Source: Limanda limanda | Taxonomy: Eukaryota > Chordata > Actinopteri > Pleuronectiformes > Pleuronectidae | Length of the DNA stretch: 64,000 nucleotides | Direction of reading: 5' to 3' | Assembly: GCF_963576545.1 (NCBI RefSeq) | Contig: NC_083636.1 | Location: 575,883 to 639,882, forward strand | In this document: piece by piece, positions 11,301-23,075 of the stretch | Layout: each line of letters starts with the position of its first letter | How positions within the stretch are numbered: the stretch's first letter is position 1 | Program-made: the position numbers and the translations under genes | Notes under the pieces: model-generated | Told to the model about the DNA's origin: nothing | The model's database searches: none | Seen by the model: only the letters and a program-made list of their open reading frames with translations

Positions 11301-12777
11301 ATTTCCAAAAAGGAAACGTAAGTTCCTTTTAAACCCTGAGCGCTCCAGGATCAATGTTCCTCCAGTGTCTGGGATCCGTCTGAAGATGTTGTTGAATGTC
11401 TTTATTCAGTTTGTCTCATCAGTGACTCACCACAGCTGTGTACACACATATCAAACTGCTCCGACCAATGAAAGCATTTTATATTATAAGTGATTTTATG
11501 ATTGATATGGTGGATTGTTTGTCTTTGATCCTGATCTGATTTATGTATTGTCTGTGTTTCAGCATCAAGAAGAACTTCTGGCCTCAGATTCCAAACCCTG
11601 GAGAGAGCACGATTGGATACTGGTCTCCTGATTATCCGTTAAAAGTAAGAACTTCCTTTGCACATGAGGCTGAAAACATGACGTACATTATTAAAAACAC
11701 TTTATAGATTGACAGCAGAGTTTATCTTAGCTCGTACACGCTGGCTTCTAACCAGAATCATGTGTAGACGTCTGTTAAATGAGAATATCAACATGAAAGG
11801 TCCAGTGGAAAAAATGCCGAATACATGAATGAATAAATGGTTTATTAAGTGTTGTGTGTGGTGTGTAAAATGTGTTAGTGTTTGGTCACCAGCACGAACA
11901 AAATCTCTGCAAAATATAATCACAAGATGGAAAGATTACACTAATTCCAGTGGAGATGAATGAATATGATACATATACACATTTATATGACGTTTCTATA
12001 TGGGACACAGATATGGTGATGAGACTCCGGTCTTTTATTATCATATCCAGTCAAACACAGGATTCTGGTCCTCGCAGCAGAAAAATACAAAACAATATTT
12101 AACATCATCTGCATGAAAACAGACAAATGGAATTGCATTTATTTCTCTGTGGATAATTGGAGTCTTGTCCTCAGGCGGAGACGCCGAAGGAGAACTGTCT
12201 GTCCGGCATCAGTGTCCTGGACGTGGACATGAGCGACGGAAAGATGTTTGATGAAGACAAAAGCAGTCTTCCTCTGAAGAAGGACAAGTATCTGTCGGAG
12301 GAGCACAGCAGCGGCATCGGAGGCTCCTCCTGCATGTCCTCGCCACGCCAGAGCGTGTCGGACAGCGACGAGGGCGGAGACTTGGCGGACACCACGGCGA
12401 GCACCGTGCAGTACTCCTCCGTGGTGGCCTCCAACGGTTACAAGGGTCAGACCCCGAGCTCGCAGCCGCAGGCGGCCATCTTCTCCCGCTCCGAGTCCAC
12501 GCAGCCCCTGCTGGACTGCGAGGAGAACCCGGACACGCTGGTGCAGGAGGGCGGCGGCAGACACCAGCGCTTCCTGCGCCGACCTGCGGAGAGCGACCCC
12601 GCCCACTTCAACCAGCTGCTGGAGATGGAGCAGCAGGAGGTGCTGGAGCCTCTGGACTTCTGCCCCCTGGAGGAGGACTCTGAGCTGACGCGTGCAGATG
12701 AGCAGTCGGCCGATTGGCTGCCGACGGCGCCCGCCTCCAGCTACGTGCCTCAGCTGGGCGGCTACAGGCAGCAGTGA
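5354..12777 (+). CDS. il6st: Interleukin-6 receptor subunit beta (gp130), complete, 15 coding exons
   Basis: Shared signal-transducing receptor of IL-6-family cytokines at the plasma membrane, signalling through JAK/STAT3. Coding exons: 5354-5429 (signal peptide), 6443-6745 (Ig-like D1), 6904-7051, 7148-7305, 7389-7543, 7674-7836 (D2-D3, with WSDWS at about 7790), 8021-8100, 8492-8732, 9740-9910, 10008-10109, 10294-10443, 10521-10661 (FnIII D4-D6), 11221-11317 (TM), 11563-11644 (Box 1, WPQIPNPG), 12175-12777 (tail). All phases join, giving about 889 residues against 918 in human. The tail keeps HSSGIGGSSCMSS, STVQYSSVV (SHP2/SOCS3-type site), FSRSESTQPLLD (internalisation dileucine) and three YxxQ STAT3 sites: YKGQ, YVPQ and YRQQ. 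The human YFKQ site has no equivalent, and the second D2 cysteine pair is missing. The ATG at 5354 is followed by another Met two codons later; either gives a signal peptide. Confidence 0.95.
5488..6160. repeat. Minisatellite, 10 bp unit (CTGCTGTGTA)n, about 670 bp
   Basis: Tandem tgctgtgtac units with tgctgtctac and agctgtgtac variants in il6st intron 1. The period leaves three frames open, giving spurious TAVYCCVLL peptides. Confidence 0.95.
6176..6307. repeat. 40 bp tandem repeat, about 3 copies
   Basis: Units contain tctcttcatggattgtgcag followed by cagaagctcatg. It directly follows the 10-bp array. Confidence 0.85.
8112..8182. repeat. 18 bp tandem repeat (acaacaagtgcagatcac), about 4 copies
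   Basis: Short array just after the donor of the il6st exon that ends at 8100. Confidence 0.85.
8815..9624 (-). mobile_element. Internally deleted hAT transposon with BED zinc-finger remnant
   Basis: The termini are inverted: tagggttgcaaa at the left and tttgcaaccctag at the right. The flanks are gttctgac (8807-8814) and gttgtgac (9625-9632), an 8-bp target duplication with one mismatch, as hAT transposases make. On the minus strand, 9138-8932 codes for VWRHFTSS...YICKYCAKTYVKN and MQKHIVKCPKF, a BED-type zinc finger (C-x2-C...H-x4-C). The catalytic region is gone. A 17-bp-stem hairpin (ttcactctacagcagg and its complement) lies near 9355-9400. The element sits in an il6st intron. Confidence 0.85.
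10662..11160. other. il6st intron with probable degraded transposon
   Basis: The segment 10670-10850 repeats cgttgacgataacgaaa and ttcgttaatgagacgaaacg motifs in both orientations. This resembles a dispersed fish repeat, but no clean ends or target duplication are visible. Confidence 0.35.
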
Positions 12778-13162
12778 GGACACGTGTCCGCACGCCGGTG
12801 CCTTGGGAGCGAAGAAGAGACTGAAGCCGTTTGTCTTTTGCACATATGTACACTGTAAAATACATGTGAATAAGAGCTGCAGTTAGCTTAGCACTCGCAT
12901 GGAGCAGTTACTAGCCACATCTCTGTAGGCCACACCTGTACGTGGACGCTTTGTGCTTCGTGGTTAATGTCACGCTACATTTCAAAACGTCACAACCACA
13001 GATTTGGGAGTGACGGGCAGAGCAGCACGTGACCTGCTGCACTGCCCCCTGTGGAGGGGAGTGACCTCTGCAGCCGTGTTACCTGCTCACTGTATATACA
13101 CTGCTCATGAATGTAATCAACACTGACAGGATGCCAGTGCATGTTAAAAAAATAACTTTCAA

Positions 13163-13168
13163 AATAAA
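13163..13168 (+). other. il6st: Polyadenylation signal AATAAA of il6st
   Basis: AATAAA about 385 bases after the il6st stop, in caaaataaaatataaag. It is the first good signal downstream. Confidence 0.65.
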
Positions 13169-13482
13169 ATATAAAGAACTGAGTCATGTTCAGGATCGGC
13201 CGTCGTGAAGAAAATGAAACACGATCCCTTCTGATCTCAGTGTTGAAAACAGACAGGTCTTCACTTCCTCCCACGATCCATCTGGAAACCAATCAGAGAC
13301 AAGCCCTGCCGTCGAGGCCCCGCCCACACACACTCAACCAATCAGGAGTCAGTCAGCTGTCAATCATCAGGTGCCTGTTTTTATATCAAATAACCGATTC
13401 AAACCAAACTGATCAGAAACTTGAACAAACATCAGAGAGAAGAACGACAGAAACATCTTTACAAACATTTATTTAATGTCTC

Positions 13483-14118
13483 TAAAGGCCGGAGCATGCT
13501 TCTGTGTTTCCAGGGGCCCGGAAGCGTAAGAGCCCCCCCGGGCCCCTGAAGTACTTACGTATCCCTTCTGACGTGCGTCGCCCAATGTTTCTAACTAGAC
13601 GGCAAAGCTCCGCAAGCGTCACGTAGCCACAAGGCTGTGATTGGTCGGCTAACTACATCCTGTCCGGAGTCGCATTTCCGGTTCATGTCCGATAATACCG
13701 GTGGAAACCACGGAAGTAAAGAAGAACGAATATGGACCAAATAGAAGAGCACTTGGTAGAAGAGATCCGAAACTATGACCACCAGGGCCGGGTCTAGGCA
13801 GGGGCAAGAATAAATAAATGTTGTGCCCCCTCAAACTAAATCCCAATTTATAATAATAATATAATAAAGCACAATGCCCCCTCATACATGCCTGTCTAGA
13901 CCCGGCCCTGATGACCACGAGTATAACCCGTCACTGACCGGAGGATTCGTCCGCCAGAAAACCATCTTCGACAAAAAACATTACTCCCCCTAGTGGTCTG
14001 GTGGGGAACTGCATGGCAACACGTGCAACGCTTGTAAAACCATGAATGAGAACGAGTCCTGCGTCACAACTGCGTGAAAAGCCGCAGACGCCGCTGCAGA
14101 AGCATGCGCCGGCCTTTA
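13483..14118. mobile_element. TIR DNA element (taaaggccgg termini), about 636 bp
   Basis: It begins taaaggccggagcatgcttc and ends with its near-complement, agcatgcgccggccttta. The ends are consistent with a TA or TWA target duplication (Tc1/mariner or PIF/Harbinger type); which one cannot be settled by eye. It contains a further nested insertion at 13783-13910 and no transposase. Confidence 0.7.
13783..13910. mobile_element. 128-bp hAT-like MITE nested inside the TIR element
   Basis: It starts cagggccgggtctaggca and ends gtctagacccggccctg, an inverted repeat with CAG...CTG tips. The flanks are an exact 8-bp duplication, atgaccac, at 13775-13782 and 13911-13918. Confidence 0.85.
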
Positions 14119-14375
14119 GATTCTTCAGTTTGGTTCATGTCCCGTCTGCTAACATGGAGGAGGAGGCTTCATGAGCTGTACCTCAGCCAGACACCAGGGG
14201 GCAGCCGAGAGGAAGACGCACGTTTCACAGTCAATGTGTTGAATCCCTGCAGACTTCACACCTAGAATAATACAATATAACTACGCATGTGCAATGCATT
14301 GTGGGTCCAGCCTCTCAGGTAACGACCCTTCGAAACACCTGCGACTCCAGCATCAGTGAGAACTGAAGGAGTGAA

Positions 14376-15412
14376 ACGTCTCATCACCGGGATCCACCGT
14401 GACCCACAAGGAACCACCGGGACCCACAAGGAACCACCTGGACCCACAAGGAACCACCTGGAACCACAAGGAACCACCGGGACCCACAAGGAACCACCGG
14501 GACCCACAAGGAACCACCGTGACCCTCAAGGAACCACCAGGAACCACAAGGATTCACCGGGATCCACCATGACCCTCAAGGAACCACAAGGAACCACCAG
14601 AACCCACAAGGATTCACCGGGATCCACCATGACCCTCAAGGAACCACCGGGACCCACCGTGACCCTCAAGGAACCACCGGGACCCACAAGGATTCACCGG
14701 GATCCACCATGACCCTCAAGGAACCACCGGGACCCACCAGGAACCACCAGGACCCACAAGGAACCACCGGGACCCACAAGAACCACAAGGATCCACAACA
14801 AACCACCGGGACCCACAAGGAACCACCGGGATCCACAAGGAACCACCGTGACCCTCAAGGAATCACCGGGATCCCAAGGGAACCACAAGGAACCACCAGG
14901 ACCCACAAGGAACCACAATGACCCTCAAGGAACCACTGGGACCCCTGGGACCCCCAACGAACCACCGGGACCCACAACAAACCACCGGGACCCACAAAGA
15001 TCCATCAGGATCCACCAGGACCCTCAAGGAACCATCAGGATCCACCAGGAACCACAAGGAACCACCGGGACCCACAAGGAACCACAAGGAACCACGGGAT
15101 CCACAAAAAACCACCGGGACCCACAAGGATCCATTAGGACCCACCATGACCCTCAAAGAACCACCGGGACCCACCAGGAACCACCAGGAACCACAAGGAA
15201 CCACAAGGAACCACCGGGACCCACAAGGATCCATTAGGACCCACCAGGACCCTCAAGGAACCACCATGAGCCTCAAAGAACCACCGGGACCCACGAGGAA
15301 CCACCGGGACCCACAACAAACCAGCGGGACCCACAAGGATCCATCAGGATCCACAACAAACCACCAGGAACCTCTAGGAACCCCCGTGACGATCCACCGG
15401 GATCAACTAGGA
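14376..15412. repeat. Minisatellite of about 1.04 kb, 15 bp unit (aaccaccgggacccacaagg)
   Basis: Interspersed units of the type ggaaccaccgggacccacaa, with gaccctcaag, gattcaccgg and gatccatcag variants. Reading frames on both strands give only THKEPPGPTRNH-like repeats. Confidence 0.95.
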
Positions 15413-15596
15413 CCTCTTCACAGACGGGATTAAGTTGTGTTATATTGTGTAAAGACACTAATATGTCAAATTGTTCAAGAGACTAAATTAAAAATCATTT
15501 ATAGATATGTTTTTAAAAAAGCACAATATGAAGATGTGTTGTGAGGAGATGATACATTTGTTTTCAGAAAGGAAATTTATTTTGAATCATCTTTCA

Positions 15597-16460
15597 TGAT
15601 GATTATGATAATGATGAAGATGGAGCAGGTGCAGATGAAGATGGTGATGATAAATAAGATGAAGATGATAATAATTAAGGTGAAGATAGTGATGATAAAT
15701 ATGACGAAGATGGAGCAGCTTCAGATGATGAAGATGATAATAACTAAGATGAAGATGATAATAATTAAGGTGAAGATAGTGATGATTACGATGAAAGTGA
15801 TGAAGATGGATCAGCTGCTGATGAAGATGATGATAAATATGAAGATGGAGCAGCTGCAGAGGAACATGATAATAATGATAAAGATGATAATAATGATGAA
15901 GATGAGGGTTATGATAGATACGATAATGAAGATGGATCAGCTGCAGAGGAACATGATAATAATGATAAAGATGAGGGTTATGATAGATATGATAATGAAG
16001 ATGGATCAGCTGCTGATGAAGATGATAATGATGAAGATGATGATAAATATGATGATGAAGATGGATCGGCTGCTGATGAACATGATAATGATGAAGATGA
16101 AGATGGATCAGCTGCTGATGAAGATGATAATAATGATGAAGATGGAACAGCTTCTGATGAAGATGATAATAATGATGAAGATGTTGAAGATGGATCAGCT
16201 GCTGATGAAGATGATAATAATGATGAAGATGGATCAGCTGCTGATGAAGATGATAATAATGATGAAGATGGATCAGCTGCTGATGAAGATGATAATAATG
16301 ATGAAGATGGATCAGCTGCTGATGAAGATGATAATAATGATGAAGATGAAGATGGAGCAGCTGCTGATGAAGATGATAATAATGATGAAGATGAAGATGG
16401 AGCCGCTGCTGATGAAGATGATAATAATGATGAAGATGGAGCAGCTGATGAAGACTCTCC
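15597..16460. repeat. Minisatellite with in-frame 36-39 bp units (gatgaagatgataataatga...)
   Basis: Regular units of gatgaagatgataataatga followed by tgaagatggatcagctgct, most regular from 16000 to 16450. One plus frame would read DEDDNNDEDGSAA repeats and another MKMDQLLMKMIIM. No splice-site or homology support for coding is seen. The array lies about 1 kb upstream of purg. Confidence 0.9.
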
Positions 16461-16739
16461 CTCCTCCTCTTCCTCTTCGTGCAGCTCGTGTCTCTTTAAG
16501 AGAGGTTTCCTCAGGACGGAGTGGGGGGGGTGGGGGGTGCTGGATGGGTTCACTGGGTTCATGTAGTACCGGAGCCTCCTCCTCTTCCTCCTCTTCCTCC
16601 TCTTCCTCAGCCCGGCTGCTGCTCCTCGGTGAACCGGGACCTGAGGAGACCTGAGGAGACCTGATCCATGGTGGAGACCCGGACCTTCTCCTGCAGGACA
16701 CAGACCAGCTGAGGACGAGAGGACATGACGGCAGGTCGC

Positions 16740-16774
16740 TGTGTGTGTCTGTCCGCGTGTGTGTGTGTGTGTGT

Positions 16775-16815
<41 letters not shown>

Positions 16816-16900
16816 TGTCAGCGTGTGTGTGTGTGTCTGTCAGCGTGTGTGTGTGTGTGTCAGCGTGTGTGTGTGTGTGTCTGTGTGTGTGTGCGTCTGT

Positions 16901-16935
<35 letters not shown>

Positions 16936-17345
16936 TGTCAGCGTGTGTGTGTGTGTCTGTCCGCGTGTGTGTGTGTCTGTCAGCGTGTGTGTGTCTGTCA
17001 GCGTGTGTGTGTGTGTCTGTGTGTGTGTGCGTCTGTCAGCGTGTGTGTGTTGCTCCTCTTGTATTAATGTGTTACAGTGTGTGACAATGTGTAACAGTGT
17101 GTGTGTCTGTCAGCGTGTGTGTGTTGCTCCTCTGGTATTAATGTGTTACAGTGTGTGTGTGTGTCAGTGTGTGTTGCTTCAGCTGTATTAACGCGCGCTG
17201 CTGTGTTACTGTGTGTGTGTGTGTTACTCTGTGAGTGTGATAGTGTGTGTTACTGTGTGTGTGTGAGTGTGATAGTGTGTGTTACTGTGTGAGTGTGATA
17301 GTGTGTGTTACTGTGTGAGTGTGATAGTGTGTGTTACTGTGTGTG
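16740..17345. repeat. (GT)n-rich low-complexity tract
   Basis: gtgtgt runs with gtctgtcagc and gtgatagtgtgtgttact interruptions. The tract ends about 70 bases before the purg start codon, so it lies in the promoter or 5' UTR. Confidence 0.9.
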
Positions 17346-17414
17346 CGCGCTGCTCCCGTGGTATTAACGCGTGTTGTGTGTCTGTGTTGTGTGTCTGTGT
17401 TGTGTGACAGTGTG

Positions 17415-18404
17415 ATGGCGATGGATCGAGGCCGCGCCAGGCTGGCGGCTGTTCCCAGAGCCGCGCCGCCCCCCCCCCCGCTGCAGCCGCCCCCCCCGCT
17501 GCAGGACATCCAGGAGCTGGCGTCCAGGCGCGTGGACGTGCAGAAGAAGCGCTTCTACCTGGACGTGAAGCAGAGTGCGCGCGGCCGCTTCCTGAAGATC
17601 GCCGAGGTGTGGATCGGCCGGGGGGGGCAGGACAACGTGCGGAAGAGCAAGCTGACGCTGTCCATGTGCGCGGCCCCGGCGCTGCGCGGCTGCCTCGGGG
17701 ACTTCATCGACTGTTACGCGCGCATCGGGCTGCGCGGCCCCGACGAGCCGCACAGCAACGGACAGGGCCGCGTGCACGAGCCCCGCAGGAGGCCGCACGA
17801 GCACGCGCCTCCGTCTCCCGCCGGCTCCGCCGCGTCCGACGAGCACGCGCAGCGCGTGCTGAAGAGCGAGCTGATCGAGCGCGACAACCGGAAGTACTTC
17901 CTGGACCTGAAGGAGAACCAGCGCGGGCGCTTCCTGCGCATCCGGCAGACGGTGAGCAGGGGGGGGGGCCACGGCAGCATGGGCTTCTACGGGACGGGAA
18001 TCGAACACACCATCGTGCTGCCGGCCCAGGGGCTCATCGAGTTCCGGGACGCGCTGTCGCAGCTCATCCAGGACTACGGGGACGGGGACGGGGAGGGGGA
18101 CGGGCCGGGCCGGGGCGCCGCCCGGACCCGGGACGACCAGGAGGAGGAGCTGCCCGAGGCCGCCTCCTTCCGCGTGGACAACAAGAGGTTCTACTTCGAC
18201 GTCGGGTCCAACCGGTTCGGCGTGTTCCTGAAGGTCAGCGAGGTCCGGCAGCCGTACAGGAACACCATCACCGTCCCCCTGAAGGCCTGGTCCCGGGTCG
18301 GGGACAACTTCCTGCGCTACGAGGACGAGATGAGACGCATCTTCACCTGCCACAAGGACAAGAGGACAGACACCCGCCAGGACAGCGAGGAGCAGGAGGA
18401 CTGA
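17415..18404 (+). CDS. purg: Purine-rich element-binding protein gamma, single exon
   Basis: A 329-residue intronless protein of the PUR family, which binds purine-rich single-stranded DNA and RNA. Three PUR repeats are present: about 42-110 ([20 protein letters not shown]), about 155-228 ([20 protein letters not shown], then [19 protein letters not shown]) and about 255-318 ([20 protein letters not shown]). The insert [20 protein letters not shown] is diagnostic of PURG; PURA and PURB have the shorter [18 protein letters not shown] sequence in repeat III also fits. ATG 17415 is chosen; a second ATG is two codons on. The start is proline-rich and differs from the glycine-rich mammalian N-terminus. 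GC content is very high, unlike the flanking tandem arrays. A long antisense reading frame over the same region is a composition artefact. Confidence 0.93.
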   Translation: MAMDRGRARLAAVPRAAPPPPPLQPPPPLQDIQELASRRVDVQKKRFYLDVKQSARGRFLKIAEVWIGRGGQDNVRKSKLTLSMCAAPALRGCLGDFIDCYARIGLRGPDEPHSNGQGRVHEPRRRPHEHAPPSPAGSAASDEHAQRVLKSELIERDNRKYFLDLKENQRGRFLRIRQTVSRGGGHGSMGFYGTGIEHTIVLPAQGLIEFRDALSQLIQDYGDGDGEGDGPGRGAARTRDDQEEELPEAASFRVDNKRFYFDVGSNRFGVFLKVSEVRQPYRNTITVPLKAWSRVGDNFLRYEDEMRRIFTCHKDKRTDTRQDSEEQED

Positions 18405-18420
18405 GCCGGAGCTCTGGGCC

Positions 18421-19005
18421 CACATGTCCTCCTGGAGACATGTCCCTGGAGACATGTCCCTGGAGACAAGTCCCTGGAGACATGTCCTCCTGGACACATG
18501 TCCTCCTGGAGACATGTCCTCCTGGACACATGTCCACCTGGAGACATGTCCTCCTGGAGACATTTCCTCCTGGCGACAAGTCCCTGGAGACGTGTCCCTG
18601 GAGACATGTCCCTGGAGACAAGTCCTCCTTGAGACATGTCCCTGGAGACATGTCCCTAGAGTCAAGTACCTGGAGACATGGAGACGTGTCCCTGGAGACA
18701 TGTCCTCCTGGAGACAAGTCCACCTGGAGACATGTCCTCCTGGAGACATGTCCTCCTGGAGACAAGTCCTCCTGGAGACAAGTCCTCCTGGAGACAAGTC
18801 CTCCTGGAGACAAGTCCCTGGAGAAGTGTCCCTGGAGACATGTCCCTGGAGACAAGTACCTGGAGACAAGTACCTGGAGACATGTCCCTGGAGACAAGTC
18901 CTCCTTGAGACATGTCCCTGGAGACATGTCCCTAGAGACAAGTACCTGGAGACATGGAGACGTGTCCCTGGAGACAAGTCCTCCTGGAGACATGTCCTTC
19001 AGTAG
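18421..19005. repeat. Minisatellite, 12-15 bp units (tcctggagacatgtccc), about 580 bp
   Basis: Units of cctggagacatgtc and cctggagacaagtc begin 17 bases after the purg stop codon, so they probably form the start of its 3' UTR. Several open frames on both strands are repeat artefacts. Confidence 0.95.
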
Positions 19006-22000
19006 TCCCCATGATGGACAGTGTCTGTGCCCCCTCAACCTTACAGCACCTGAACTGTTGGGTCCCCCCCCCCCCCCCCCCCCCCCAAGGGCTGGGCAAT
19101 GACTAATCTGAACCTGCCAAGAATCCAATCCCTCATCTTCCTCCTCATCTTCATCTTCCTCCTCATGTCCTTGTCCCCCTTCATGTCCGTCCCTCAGTTC
19201 TGAACCTGTCTGACAGATGAAGGACTTATTGTTGCTAGAAGATGTGAGAACATTTATTTATTAGAGGTCTAATATTAGTATTAACTCGACCCCCCCCACC
19301 CCCCCCCAGGGAGGATTTGGTTTCCTCCCACTTCTTGGAAAAAGAGGAAGTTCATGTTCTGATCGAGAAGCTGCTAAATTATCCCAGAGGTCAGAGGTCA
19401 AGAGGTCAGAGGTCACGGCAGTGCAGTCATTTATGATGAAGCAGTGCATCATCGTCTTCTTCGTTCTTTCACTGATATTAAACATCTGAGTTTATACTTG
19501 AACTGAACCTCGAACACGTGAAGGGGCGGAACAGGAAGTGGCGTGAAGCAGAGAAGCCGTGTGGTGGTGGAGCAGATGTGTCCAGATGTGTCCAGATGTG
19601 TCCAGATGTGTCCAGATGTTTCCTGGAGGACAGACACACACTCGTCTCTTTGTTCTCGTGCGGTCGGATTATTCACACGACACAGTCATTACAGCCTCAG
19701 ATTTACACACTTAATTCTAAGTAAAGTCTTGACACGCGTGTTGTGCTGAGCAAACAGTGGATGATCAGTTCGTCTCCTCCGGCCACGCCCCCCTGCTACA
19801 CCCACCTGACCAATCAGGAGCCAGTCTCAGCTGTCAATCATGTCGTCTCCGCCCATTTTTAACTAATAACTTAAAACAACTAAATGAAACAAACACGTAA
19901 ACAACACTTGACTCTGCATCGACTGCTTCAGGTTCTGTCCACATCCCATCTGACTATTGGAGCGATACTGCAGCCAGCCAGCAGGGGGCGATGGAGATGT
20001 TTTGGCTTCACTTTAAAGAGTTGTCTTGTCGTCCATCTTTATTTACAGTAGTTTGTGTTTGTGATGGAGACGAACCCGCTGTCTCATGACGAGTGTCGAT
20101 CATCTGATGGATCTTTAACTCCAACGCTAGCTTTATGAAACTTTAAAACTCTTGTTGAAACATTGAGAAATATATCTTACAATATTTTACTACATGACCT
20201 CAAGATAATATTTGAAATGAGTCATCACAATGAGTCACGTGCTTCCAGAAGTTAGTGGACTGTGATGTGTGAAGAAATGAGTTGCTATGGAAACGTGTGC
20301 CTGTCCGGTGACGTCTCTGATTGTTGACGTAGGACAGATCTGTCCCTGTGGTTAGAAAGCTCTGAGGACACATTGGTCTTCCTCCTCTTCCTCCTCTTCC
20401 TCTTCTCTCCACCGATGAAGGCTCACTGGTCGGTGGAGCTGAGCTGAGTTTGAGGGACCTGGTGAAACATCTGGATGCTGGAGGTCTGGTGTGAGACCAC
20501 AAAGCTCAGGTTGACTTCAGTGAGGTTGTCGACTGGTCGAGGGAAGTTAAGGCTGAGTGACTTATTTTCATATGAAATCAAAAGTTTATGAAGTATAATG
20601 CAAAGCACAAAGACTCTAAAATAAAATTAGAACATATTTAGCAAATGATTTGATGATCAGATTCATCATTGAAGAGGCAAAGCCTGAAGACCTGAGGACA
20701 GAGACACACTTTGTTTTCTCCTGGAAAGAGAACGAGTTCCTTGAGGTGAAATGTCTCATGTTCGTCCAATTCCAAATATTTCTCCAAAAAGCACTTTAAA
20801 AAAAAGAAGCTGCACTTTTGTTTTGCTGCCTTGTGATTGGTCGGGACCGTTTCTAACCACGCCTTCGTTGTGAAGAGACAATCACGGCTCCCGGCTCGTA
20901 GAAGCTTCTTCTCCCGTCTCACATCCACTCGTCTGTTCATTCAAACTTCATGTGAATCATCACAAACTAAACTTTGTGAAATGAGCACAAACATCAGAAG
21001 GTTTCACTCTGAGGAGATGAACAGTGTGAATCGTTTCCTTGGACCTGTTGGTTCTGGACGAGTCATCGTGATCAACGTTTGTGCTCATTTCACATATTGT
21101 TCATGAGTTTATGTGGAAGGAGGAAAACGATCTGAGCTCACGTGTCCTGATGTCCTCTCCTGGGATCTGTGACATGTGACACATCAGTGTTTTTACTCCA
21201 GAGCTGAAAATATTCTAAATCAAGCTTAACAACATATATTTATAATTTATAATTATATAATAAGTGACCCAGTTTTAAAAGAATAACAAAAAAAAACTCC
21301 TCCAGAATCAAATACATATACACTCTTGTATTATATGTATACGCATATCAGTATTTATATTAACGTTAGTCTGTTATTTGCATAATGATGTTGAGTTGTA
21401 TGTTTGCCACAAACGCACAACAGTCAGAAAAAAGGTTATTTCACAACTGCACAGACGGAATCAAAGATTTAAAGAGGAGACAAAGGTTGTGTCCCATAAA
21501 AACATCTGAATGTTTTTATGAGCCGCGGCGTTCAGCCTCCGTCTTCCTGTCACGTATCTGCTCACTTGATCTTTTACCTTCTCAGTAAATTACAGATCCC
21601 GGGAATAAACATCCTGATTAAATGTCTGTTGAACATGATGAATGGAAATCAAATCTGACACATGGACAATTTAACGGGAATCAAAGAGTGGATCACTGGT
21701 CACTGATGGAGAACAGCAGCTGTGGTCAGCGAGCCACACAAACATTCAAACAAATAGTTTGAAATTCAGTCTTTTAATTACTTATGAGGAAAAATAAATG
21801 TAGAGCATATAAGAACTAAAATAACAAATAGAACACTGATCTATTTAACCAATTACAAACGGTGTTTTTCCAATATTTCTGTGTTCAAGTCAACAATAGT
21901 TAATGTTGAACAAATGTTCACGTACAATTTGGTTTTCCCATTTCCTATTATTATTATTAATGAATTTTATCGGATGGAAATAATACAAATGAAAAGATCG

Positions 22001-22180
22001 TCAATTCTGGTTATTTAACTTTAAATCAAGATCACTTTGTCTTTGTGTGGACACTTGACCTGCCGAGGAGACGGTGACCTTTGACCTGTGTCTCCAGTAG
22101 AACTGGGACGTGCAGGTCCAGGCTGTGGAGAGAAATCTCACTCATGGAGAACTCTGTAGTTTCTTTCTCATCAGTGGAAA
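19006..22180. other. Intergenic after purg: MITE fragment, otherwise nothing recognised
   Basis: It contains a poly-C run at 19057-19086, a tandem gtgtccagat block near 19575-19620, and a partial 460-bp-family MITE at about 19780-20050 (ccagcagggggcgatgg, then catctttatttacagt). Only short isolated frames are present, with no coding exon I can support. It may include the purg 3' UTR. Confidence 0.5.
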
Positions 22181-22194
22181 GCTCCGGAGCGTGA

Positions 22195-23075
22195 GGTGTC
22201 CCCCCCCCCCGGGACCACAGCTGCTGGTCCTGGTCCTTCAGTGTCTCCGTGAGGTGTCCTCTCCCCAGTGGGACCACAGCTGCTGGTCCTGGTCCTTCAG
22301 TGTCTCCGTGAGGTGTCCTCTCCCCAGTGGGACCACAGCTGCTGGTCCTGGTCCTTCAGTGTCTCTGTGAGGTGTCCTCGGCCCAGTGGGACCACAGCTG
22401 CTGGTCCTGGTCCTTCAGTGTCTCTGTGAGGTGTCCTCTCCCCAGTGGGACCACAGCTGCTGGTCCTGGTCCTTCAGTGTCTCCCTGAGGTGTCCTCTCC
22501 CCAGTGGGACCACAGCTGCTGGTCCTGGTCCTTCAGTGTCTCTGTGAGGTGTCCTCCCCCCCCCTGGGACCACAGCTGCTGGTCCTGGTCCTTCAGTGTC
22601 TCTGTGAGGTGTCCTCTCCCCAGTGGGACCACAGCTGCTGGTCCTGGTCCTTCAGTGTCTCTGTGAGGTGTCCTCGGCCCAGTGGGACCACAGCTGCTGG
22701 TCCTGGTCCTTCAGTGTCTCCGTGAGGTGTCCTCGGCCCAGTGGGACCACAGCTGCTGGTCCTGGTCCTTCAGTGTCTCTGTGAGGTGTCCTCTCCCCAG
22801 TGGGACCACAGCTGCTGGTCCTGGTCCTTCAGAGTCTCTGTGAGGTGTCCTCTCCCCAGTGGGACCACAGCTGCTGGTCCTGGTCCTTCAGTGTCTCTGT
22901 GAGGTGTCCTCGGCCCAGTGGGACCACAGCTGCTGGTCCTGGTCCTTCAGTGTCTCTGTGAGGTGTCCTCTCCCCAGTGGGACCACAGCTGCTGGTCCTG
23001 GTCCTTCAGAGTCTCTGTGAGGTGTCCTCTCCCCAGTGGGACCACAGCTGCTGGTCCTGGTCCTTCAGAGTCTCC
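22195..23075. repeat. 59 bp minisatellite, about 15 copies
   Basis: Each unit reads gtgggaccacagctgctggt, then cctggtccttcagtgtctct and gtgaggtgtcctctcccca. Copies differ at a few sites (cgg/ctcc, agtg/agag). Predicted WDHSCWSWSF peptides are artefacts. Confidence 0.97.

Larger units (their letters stand above)
13315..14240. mobile_element. Copy of the 460-bp MITE, interrupted by a second element
   Basis: Sequence matching the interior of the 2326-2786 copy (aaactgatcagaaacttgaa, then agaaacatctttacaaac) stops at about 13482 and resumes at about 14119 with gattcttcagtttggttcat. It continues to a caccagggggcag block. The interruption is the TIR element 13483-14118. Confidence 0.7.

Noticed and set aside
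12139..12843. 234-codon minus-strand frame over the last il6st exon
   Set aside because: It is the shadow of the gp130 cytoplasmic tail, which is clearly coding on the plus strand.
14356..15433. Overlapping THKEPPGPTRNH and GSRWFLVGPGG frames
   Set aside because: Both strands are open across a 15-bp minisatellite; no initiation context, splice site or family similarity.
17364..18977. 537-codon minus-strand frame opposite purg
   Set aside because: It is created by high-GC purg codons and the following minisatellite. PUR-domain similarity is only on the plus strand.
22195..23075. CRISPR-like regular array (59-bp period)
   Set aside because: The whole period is repeated with no unique spacers, in a vertebrate genome; it is a minisatellite.
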